Shown here piece after piece: positions 57,635 through 64,000 of a stretch of 64,000 nt of DNA; the first letter of the stretch is position 1; every line of letters starts with the position of its first letter. Origin of the DNA: DASZTV01 sp036268405 (GTDB taxonomy: Bacteria > Actinomycetota > Actinomycetes > JAFAQI01); NCBI GenBank assembly GCA_036268405.1, contig DATAUF010000130.1, forward strand, positions 43,833-107,832, given 5' to 3'. The position numbers and the translations under genes were made by a program. Under the pieces are notes generated by a model. It made no database searches. It was not told where the DNA came from and saw only the letters and a program-made list of their open reading frames with translations.

Positions 57635-58493
57635 CGACCGCCTGGCGCAAGGCGTCAGGAGTGTCGATCCACGGGTAGTGCGCGGCGCCGGGGATCTCGA
57701 CCACCGTCGCGTTGGGAAGCATGTCGGCGACGACGTGACCGGCTTTCACTCCGGTGATCCCGTCGAGCGAGCCGACCAGAACAAGCGTCGGCGCCGTGAC
57801 CTCACGCAACCTGCCGGTGAGGTCCAGCTCGGCGGCAGCTTCGGCGTCCGGCGCGAAGGCCGCCATCGCGCGCATCGACATCTGTGAGTCGGTCGAGTCG
57901 GCGTGCGCCTGCGCCCGCTCGTCCCAACGTGCATAGCCGAACACCCGCATGCCCGGGTCGAATCGCAGCCGACGATGTGCAGGGGCGAACTCGAGCTCCT
58001 CGGCGATCGCGGCGGCCTCGGCGTACCAGGGCTCGCCGGAGCGGCTGGCCCGGATGGTGGCGATATCGCCCTCGACGTCGCCGAACGGCCGAGCCGACGG
58101 AGTGACAAGCACCATTCGCCGGACTCGGTGCGGATGCTTTGCGGCGTAGGCCAGCGCAACGAAGCAACCGGCCGAGTGCGCCAGCAGATCCATCGTGTCG
58201 AGACCGCGAGCCTCACGGAGCACCTCGAGGTCATCGGCCAGCCGGTGAAACGCCAGCGAGCCGCGGTCCTCGGGCAGGGGCGACATCCCGGTCCCTCGGA
58301 GGTCGACCCGCAGCAACGTGCGGTGCGCGGTCAGCCCGGCAAGGTCCTCGAGGTACGCCGATGCGCGCGCCGGCCCACCCGGGATGCAGACAAGCGGCTC
58401 GCCCGCGCCAAGCACATGGACGGCGATCGGCGTCCCGTCCGGCATCTCGATCCGCAGTGTCCCGGCGGGCGCGTCGTTGCGGTCATCACTCAT
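57612..58493 (-). CDS. Alpha/beta hydrolase
   Basis: 293 residues. Oxyanion PGGPARASAYLEDL, nucleophile Ser in DLLAHSAGCFVALAYAAKHP, Asp in LVLVGSLDGITGVKAGHVV and His in IPGAAHYPWIDTP. The order and spacing fit prolyl aminopeptidase/lipase relatives; the substrate cannot be told. Its ATG shares one base with the serA stop (TGATG), so it is a late gene of the ilvBNC-serA group. It converges on the LLM gene with a 23-base overlap. Confidence 0.88.
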   Translation of the reverse strand: MSDDRNDAPAGTLRIEMPDGTPIAVHVLGAGEPLVCIPGGPARASAYLEDLAGLTAHRTLLRVDLRGTGMSPLPEDRGSLAFHRLADDLEVLREARGLDTMDLLAHSAGCFVALAYAAKHPHRVRRMVLVTPSARPFGDVEGDIATIRASRSGEPWYAEAAAIAEELEFAPAHRRLRFDPGMRVFGYARWDERAQAHADSTDSQMSMRAMAAFAPDAEAAAELDLTGRLREVTAPTLVLVGSLDGITGVKAGHVVADMLPNATVVEIPGAAHYPWIDTPDALRQAVVSFLEGS

Positions 58494-60085
58494 CAGTCGA
58501 GCGGGAGGTACGCCGCGCGGACCTGCGAGGCGCCGACCGATGCGCCGATCTCCTCGAGCGTGCCCGGGTGGATCGCGGAGTCGACCGTCAGGACCATCAG
58601 CGCCGAGCCTCCTTCCGAGGTTCGGGACACCTGCATGCCTGCGATGTTGACCCCGGCCTGGCCGAGCAGCTGCCCGACCGCCCCGACGATTCCGGGCCGG
58701 TCCTCGTAGGTCACGAAGACCATGTGCTCGGCAAGCGCGACCTCGACGTCGAACCCGTTGACGCCGACCAGCTTCTGCACCATCCGCGGGCCGGTGAGGT
58801 TTCCACCCACCGAGACCACCGTCCCGTCGGCCAGCGCGCCGCGCAAGGTGAGCAGGTTGCGGTAGTCCGGGGACTCCTCTGTCGACGTGAGACTCGTCTC
58901 AACCCCGCGCTCCTTGGCAAGCAGCGGCGCGTTGACGAACGTCACCTGCTCCTCGACCACGTCGGTGAAGACGCCGCGCAGTGCCGCTAGCTGCAGCACC
59001 GACACATCGAATGCCGCAATCTCGCCACGGATGTCGACCGCGAGGCTGGCGGGTACACCTGCCGCCAGCGCGGTGAACAGCCGTCCGAGCCGCTCGACGA
59101 GCGGCAGGCTGGGCCGCACCTCTTCGGCAAGCGCGCCGCCCTTGACGTTGACGGCATCCGGCACGAGCTCGCCGGCAAGCGCGAGCTTCACCGAGCGAGC
59201 AACCGCCAGGCCGGCCTTGTCCTGTGCCTCCGCGGTGGAAGCACCGAGGTGCGGTGTCACCACGGCGTTCGGCTCCGCGAAAAGCGGAGAGTCGGTGCAC
59301 GGCTCGGTGGCGTAGACGTCGAACGCGGCACCGCCGATCCGGCCCTCCTTGAGCGCCTGGGCGAGGGCATGCTCGTCGACCAGGCCGCCGCGCGCGGCGT
59401 TGACCAGGATCGCGTGAGGCTTCATCAGAGCGAGCTCGCGCTCGCCGATCAGCCCCGCCGTCTCCTTGGTCTTGGGCAGGTGGATCGAGATGAAATCGCT
59501 CTCCGCGAGCAGCTCGTCCAGACTCATGAGCTGGACGCCGAGCTGCGCGGCACGCGCCGCCGTGACGTATGGGTCGTAGGCGACGAGGCGGACCCCGAAG
59601 CCCGCCATCCGCTGCGCGAACAGCACCCCGATCCGGCCGAGGCCGACAACGCCGACCGTCTTGTCCACGATCTCGATGCCGGAGAAGGAGCTGCGCTTCC
59701 ACTCCCCTGCCTTGAGGCTGGCGTTCGCGGCCGGAATCTGGCGCGCGGCGGACAGCAGAAGTGCGACCGCATGCTCAGCGGCAGAGGTGATGTTGGAGGT
59801 CGGCGCGTTGACGACGAGCACGCCGCGAGCGGTCGCGGCATCGGTGTCCACGTTGTCCAGTCCGACCCCGGCACGAGCCACGACCTTCAGCCGCGGACCG
59901 GCCGCCAGCGCCTCGGCATCGATCTGCGTCGCGCTGCGGACGATGACAGCGTCGACGTCGGCGAGCGCAGGCAGCAGAGCTGCGCGATCGGCGCCATCGA
60001 TGTGGCGGACCTCGCAGTCTTCGGCGAGAACCTCCAGCGCTGCCGGCGCCAGCTCTTCGGCAATCAGGACGACCGGCTTAGTCAC
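58493..60085 (-). CDS. serA: D-3-phosphoglycerate dehydrogenase
   Basis: First step of serine synthesis. 530 residues: AIVRSATQ-type start (DAVIVRSATQIDAEALAAGP), VVARAGVGLDNVDTDAAT, VGVVGLGRIGVLFAQRM (NAD site), NAARGGLVDEHALAQALKEG, AFDVYATEPCTDSPLFAEP and VVTPHLGASTAEAQDKAG, followed by the long intervening and ACT domain (VTYEDRPGIVGAVGQLLGQA). The length is the actinobacterial form with an extra domain. It follows ilvC by 20 bases. Confidence 0.96.
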   Translation of the reverse strand: MTKPVVLIAEELAPAALEVLAEDCEVRHIDGADRAALLPALADVDAVIVRSATQIDAEALAAGPRLKVVARAGVGLDNVDTDAATARGVLVVNAPTSNITSAAEHAVALLLSAARQIPAANASLKAGEWKRSSFSGIEIVDKTVGVVGLGRIGVLFAQRMAGFGVRLVAYDPYVTAARAAQLGVQLMSLDELLAESDFISIHLPKTKETAGLIGERELALMKPHAILVNAARGGLVDEHALAQALKEGRIGGAAFDVYATEPCTDSPLFAEPNAVVTPHLGASTAEAQDKAGLAVARSVKLALAGELVPDAVNVKGGALAEEVRPSLPLVERLGRLFTALAAGVPASLAVDIRGEIAAFDVSVLQLAALRGVFTDVVEEQVTFVNAPLLAKERGVETSLTSTEESPDYRNLLTLRGALADGTVVSVGGNLTGPRMVQKLVGVNGFDVEVALAEHMVFVTYEDRPGIVGAVGQLLGQAGVNIAGMQVSRTSEGGSALMVLTVDSAIHPGTLEEIGASVGASQVRAAYLPLD

Positions 60086-60105
60086 CGGCCAACCCTACCG
60101 ACGTA

Positions 60106-61101
<996 letters not shown>

Positions 61102-61103
61102 GG

Positions 61104-61628
61104 TCAGGCAGACCTTTCAACGGAGCGGAGGCTTCGGTCAGTGATGCTACGGGCACCGCGGCCGACGGCCACGACGCCCGACTGGACGAGCTCACGGATG
61201 CCGTATGGCTCGAGCACCCGGATGAACGCGTCGAGCTTGTCGGCGGTGCCGGTGACCTCGGTTGTGACGGCGTCAGGAGCGACATCGACCACCTTGGCGC
61301 GGAACACCTGAACGATCTCGAGCACCTGCGAGCGGACGGCCTGATCGGCCTTCACCTTCACGAGCAGCAGCTCGCGCTGCACCGCGGCGTCCGAGTCGAG
61401 CTCGACGACCTTCAACACGTTGACCAGCTTGTTGAGCTGCTTGGTCACCTGCTCGAGCGGCAGGACCTCGACGTTGACCACGATCGTCATCCGCGAGACG
61501 TCGCTGTGCTCGGTCGGCCCGACCGCGAGCGAGTCGATGTTGAAGCCGCGCCGCGAGAACAGTGCCGACACTCGAGCAAGTACGCCGGGCTTGTTCTCGA
61601 CCAGCACCGACAAGGTGTGCCTACTCAT
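61104..61628 (-). CDS. ilvN: Acetolactate synthase small subunit
   Basis: Regulatory subunit giving valine feedback control. 174 residues with two ACT-like domains: SRHTLSVLVENKPGVLARVS, ALFSRRGFNIDSLAVG, SRMTIVVNVEVLPLEQVTKQ and LNKLVNVLKVVELD; then VFRAKVVDVAPDAVTTEVTG and VAVGRGARSI. I start at ATG 61628 (MSRHTL); a longer frame begins at 61679 overlapping the ilvB end. Valine contacts are in NKPGVLARV. Confidence 0.95.
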   Translation of the reverse strand: MSRHTLSVLVENKPGVLARVSALFSRRGFNIDSLAVGPTEHSDVSRMTIVVNVEVLPLEQVTKQLNKLVNVLKVVELDSDAAVQRELLLVKVKADQAVRSQVLEIVQVFRAKVVDVAPDAVTTEVTGTADKLDAFIRVLEPYGIRELVQSGVVAVGRGARSITDRSLRSVERSA

Positions 61629-61675
61629 GTCCGCCACCCCGCCCACCGGCCATAGCCGACAGCTCCTTACGTCGC

Positions 61676-63445
61676 TCACTCATCTCCGACCACCTCGCCC
61701 ATCTCGTAGTCGAAGTCGGGCGCGGACTCGCGCGCGATCTTGATGTCATCGTTCGACGTACCTGCGGCCACCATCGGCCACACCATCGCGTCCTTGCCCA
61801 CGACGAAGTCGACAACTACTGGAGCGTCATTGACGGCCATCGCCTTCTCGATCGTCGCGTCGACGTCCTGCGCGTTGTCGCACCGCAGCCCGACGCAGCC
61901 CATCGCCTCGGCGAGCATCACGAAGTCCGGCAGGTACTGCGAGCGGCCCGCCTTGAGGTCGGTGTTGGAGTAGCGGCCCTCGTAGAACAAGGTCTGCCAC
62001 TGCCGCACCATGCCGAGCGACTGGTTGTTGATGATGGCCACCTTGATCGGGATTCCCTCGATCGCGCAGGTGGTGAGCTCCTGGTTGGTCATCTGGAAGC
62101 AGCCGTCGCCATCGACCGCCCACACGAGGGCGTCTGGTCGGCCGACCTTCGCGCCCATCGCGGCCGGCACGGCGAAGCCCATCGTGCCGAGACCGCCTGA
62201 GTTGATCCAGGTGTAGGGCTTCTCGTATGAGATGAACTGCGATGCCCACATCTGGTGCTGGCCCACGCCGGCCACGATGACGGTGTCAGGCCCGCAGATC
62301 TTGCCGAGCCGGTCGATGACGTACTGCGGCACCAGCGTGCCGTCCTCGTGCTCGTCATAGCCGAGCGGGTAGGTGCTGCGCCACCCGTTGCACTGCTTCC
62401 ACCATGCCGCGTAGTCGCCCTGGCGTCCCGCCTCGTGCTCGGCTTCCAGCGCGACCACGAGGTCGGCGATCACCTCACGGACATCGCCCACGATCGGCAC
62501 ATCCGCGGTGCGGTTCTTGGAGATCTCTGCTGGATCGATGTCGGCGTGCACCACTGTCGCGCCCGGCGCGAAGCTCGACAGCTTGCCGGTCACCCGGTCG
62601 TCGAACCGTGCGCCGAGTGCGATCAGCAGATCGGAGCGCTGCAGCGCGGCGACCGCGGCAACTGCGCCGTGCATTCCGGGCATTCCCAGGTGCTGCGGGT
62701 GTGAGTCGGGAAAGGCGCCTCGCGCCATCAGCGTCGTGACGACCGGGATGCCCGACAGCTCGGCCAGCTTGCGCAGCTCTTCCGCAGCGTGCGCCTTGAG
62801 CACTCCGCCGCCGACGTAGAGCACCGGGCGCTTCGCGTCGACCATCAACCGCGCGGCCTCCCGCACCTGCTTGCCATGCGGCTTCGCAGCGGGCCGATAG
62901 CCGGGAAGCTGCATCTCCACGGGCCAGCTGAAGTCCATGGACGCCTGCAGGGCGTCCTTCGCGATGTCGACGAGGACCGGGCCGGGACGGCCGGTCGACG
63001 CGATGTGCTGTGCCTCGGCGAGGGTTCGCGGGATGTCTGCGGCGTCCTGCACCAGGAAGTTGTGCTTGGTGATCGGCATCGTGATGCCGCAGATGTCCGC
63101 CTCCTGGAAGGCATCCGTCCCGATTGCGGGCGACGGCACCTGCCCAGTGATCGCGACCAGTGGCACCGAGTCCATGTAGGCGTCGGCGATCGGCGTGACC
63201 AGGTTCGTCGCACCGGGGCCGCTCGTCGCGATGCAATATCCGACCCGGCCGGTCGCCTGCGCATAGCCGGTCGCGGCGTGACCGGCACCCTGCTCGTGAC
63301 GAACGAGGATGTGCCGAAGCCGCGTCGAGTCGAAGATCGGGTCGTACGCCGGAAGGATCGCGCCGCCCGGGATCCCGAAGATCACCTGAGCGTCGAGCTC
63401 CTCCAGCGCGCGCACCATCGCCTGCGCTCCGGTCAGCCGCTCCAC
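61676..63445 (-). CDS. ilvB: Acetolactate synthase large subunit
   Basis: First step of Val/Leu/Ile synthesis, using thiamine diphosphate. 589 residues: (V)ERLTGAQAMVRALEELDAQV, then IFGIPGGAILPAYDPIFDST, EQGAGHAATGYAQATGRVGY (catalytic Glu), ARFDDRVTGKLSSFAPGA, GGLGTMGFAVPAAMGAKVG and DGDGCFQMTNQELTTCAIEG (ThDP-Mg site). I start at GTG 63445, 8 bases after AAGGAG; ATG at 63502 would lie right after the terminator. Preceded by the leader peptide. ilvB-ilvN-ilvC form one unit. Confidence 0.95.
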   Translation of the reverse strand: MERLTGAQAMVRALEELDAQVIFGIPGGAILPAYDPIFDSTRLRHILVRHEQGAGHAATGYAQATGRVGYCIATSGPGATNLVTPIADAYMDSVPLVAITGQVPSPAIGTDAFQEADICGITMPITKHNFLVQDAADIPRTLAEAQHIASTGRPGPVLVDIAKDALQASMDFSWPVEMQLPGYRPAAKPHGKQVREAARLMVDAKRPVLYVGGGVLKAHAAEELRKLAELSGIPVVTTLMARGAFPDSHPQHLGMPGMHGAVAAVAALQRSDLLIALGARFDDRVTGKLSSFAPGATVVHADIDPAEISKNRTADVPIVGDVREVIADLVVALEAEHEAGRQGDYAAWWKQCNGWRSTYPLGYDEHEDGTLVPQYVIDRLGKICGPDTVIVAGVGQHQMWASQFISYEKPYTWINSGGLGTMGFAVPAAMGAKVGRPDALVWAVDGDGCFQMTNQELTTCAIEGIPIKVAIINNQSLGMVRQWQTLFYEGRYSNTDLKAGRSQYLPDFVMLAEAMGCVGLRCDNAQDVDATIEKAMAVNDAPVVVDFVVGKDAMVWPMVAAGTSNDDIKIARESAPDFDYEMGEVVGDE

Positions 63446-63503
63446 CGTCACCACTCCTTGCGTTGAACTCGTTGCCTGGCATGAGAAACCGCTGTGTCGC
63501 ATG

Positions 63504-63535
63504 AAAAAGCCCCTTGCGCAGAAGCGCGAAGGGGC
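63504..63535 (-). terminator. Attenuator terminator ahead of ilvB
   Basis: On the minus strand GCCCCTTCGCGC (63535-63524) pairs with GCGCAAGGGGC (63519-63509) with a one-base bulge and TTCT loop, followed by TTTTT (63508-63504). A classic factor-independent terminator, 59 bases before the ilvB start. It follows the leader peptide stop by 21 bases. Confidence 0.88.
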
Positions 63536-63539
63536 GGCA

Positions 63540-63566
63540 CGTGGTCTGAAGCGTTCTCAGGCCACG
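63540..63566 (-). promoter_or_regulatory. Pause hairpin in the ilvB leader
   Basis: CGTGGCCTGA (63566-63557) pairs with TCAGACCACG (63549-63540), nine pairs and one mismatch, loop of seven. As in the cimA leader it starts in the last leader codons and ends just before the terminator. The antiterminator pairing is not resolved. Confidence 0.7.
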
Positions 63567-63613
63567 CGCTCACTAACTACGAGAATGCTGTGCACACAAC
63601 AACAGTGCGTCAC
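63557..63613 (-). CDS. ilvB leader peptide (...HSILVVSERVA)
   Basis: GTG to TGA: (V)THCCCVHSILVVSERVA, 18 residues. An in-frame GTG at 63595 would give a 12-residue version, (V)HSILVVSERVA. The Ile-Leu-Val-Val run covers the three end products of the pathway, so shortage of any of the three charged tRNAs would stall the ribosome. TTGACA at 63630-63625 is a candidate -35; no good -10 was seen. Related to the cimA leader by GTGACGCA and GAGCGCGT. Confidence 0.82.
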   Translation of the reverse strand: MTHCCCVHSILVVSERVA

Positions 63614-63783
63614 GAGCGCGGATGTGTCAACGGATTGGCCCGGCGACGACGCCGTCACAGACGACAAAGATGCAACAACGGGACCCTCGGGTGAGGGCTA
63701 ACGCCGCCCGATGCGGTCCCGCGGCGGATGACTGTGGACAGCACTTGTGGACAACTTTTCCTTTGTTTGCAACGGTATTTTGC

Positions 63784-63828
63784 TTGATCTTGTCGGACAC
63801 CCTTGCTAGTATTCGAACATACATTCGA
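63784..63828 (+). promoter_or_regulatory. Promoter with near-consensus LexA (SOS) box
   Basis: TTGATC (63784-63789), 17 bases, and TAGTAT (63807-63812) form a good sigma70-type promoter. Immediately after it, TCGAAC-ATAC-ATTCGA (63813-63828) differs by one base from the actinobacterial LexA box TCGAAC-N4-GTTCGA. LexA bound there would block the promoter until DNA damage. GGAG (63834-63837) and a GTG at 63843 follow. Confidence 0.75.
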
Positions 63829-63842
63829 TCGTAGGAGTAGGT

Positions 63843-64000
63843 GTGCTGACCGCGGTGACCCAAGCGTTCGTCGAGGACCTCGACGCGCTGGTCACACAGG
63901 ACCCGCACGACCTGCCCGACGTGCTGCTGCTCGCCGACACCGAAGCCCTGCTTCGTCTGCAGCGTCGACTCGACGGGGTGCTGTGCCGCCGGCTGCAGGT
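63843..64000 (+). CDS. DUF222/13E12-repeat-like HNH protein, N-terminal fragment
   Basis: Only 52 codons are in the window: (V)LTAVTQAFVEDLDALVTQ, then LPDVLLLADTEALLRLQRRL and DGVLCRRLQ. The helical start with 'LRLQRRLDGVLCRRL' is typical of DUF222 (13E12 repeat) proteins, whose C-terminus carries an HNH nuclease; these are common mobile-looking genes in actinomycetes and several are SOS-induced. The catalytic part is beyond the right edge, so the call is partial. Confidence 0.65.
   Translation, partial: MLTAVTQAFVEDLDALVTQDPHDLPDVLLLADTEALLRLQRRLDGVLCRRLQ

Noticed and set aside
63446..63502. ATG start for ilvB at 63502
   Set aside because: It lies at the base of the attenuator terminator and has no ribosome site; GTG 63445 has AAGGAG eight bases upstream and gives the family N-terminus.

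Overview
The window is high-GC, densely packed DNA of an actinomycete (Actinomycetota). The evidence is gene content and order. The run comM-yraN-DUF2469-rnhB-lepB-rplS-trmD-rimM-khpA-rpsP-ffh, the run glnD-amt-glnK-amtB-ftsY-smc-mutM-rnc-rpmF-DUF177-sepIVA-coaD-rsmD-recG, and the run thiD/thiL-ddl-gpsA-cofC-hup-leuDC-IclR-gltX-leuB-serA-ilvCNB follow the arrangement known from Mycobacterium and Streptomyces. A CofC/FbiD enzyme and a luciferase-like (F420-type) oxidoreductase point to a coenzyme F420 producer. The species cannot be named from this sequence; a non-mycobacterial lineage is suggested by the absence of ppk next to cofC and by the extra Amt.

Layout. 1-7034: translation, secretion and RNA-processing genes, all on the minus strand. 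7046-9428: an acyl-CoA ligase and a degenerate SDR-like gene, inserted between ffh and glnD. 9425-15011: nitrogen module (glnD, two amt genes, glnK) with a tandem GlnR-type box upstream of amtB. 15045-26811: one long minus-strand run of chromosome segregation, repair, ribosome and CoA genes, including an rpmF of 57 codons and a small acyl carrier protein. 26906-36967: rpmB, thiamine genes, DUF3515, ddl, an NlpC/P60 hydrolase, a PLP sulfur enzyme, gpsA-plsC, cofC and HU. 37087-63445: branched-chain amino-acid genes (leuD, leuC, cimA, ilvE, leuB, leuA, serA, ilvC, ilvN, ilvB) interleaved with tRNA-Glu, tRNA-Gln, gltX, purT and accessory genes. 49767-52967: four consecutive secreted or surface proteins behind an orphan response regulator. 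The window closes at 63843 with the start of a DUF222/HNH-type gene that has a near-consensus SOS box.

How the genes work together. The leu/ilv/cim genes form nearly a complete Val/Leu/Ile pathway, with isoleucine probably made through citramalate; ilvD is not seen. Three of its transcription units start with leader peptides rich in the cognate codons: Leu-Leu-Leu-Leu before leuA, Ile-Leu-Val-Val before ilvB, and Ile-Ile before cimA. The ilvB and cimA leaders are each followed by two hairpins, the second a terminator, and share sequence, so they look like two copies of one attenuator. The nitrogen genes form a sensing and uptake unit (GlnD modifies GlnK, which gates Amt); the second Amt has Glu in place of the first twin histidine.

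The most novel-looking items are the cimA attenuator, the tandem family of Cys-containing secreted domains, the Glu-variant Amt, and two long intergenic palindromes. There is no gene-free stretch over 300 bases; the longest gap (63614-63842, about 230 bases) is promoter and operator DNA.
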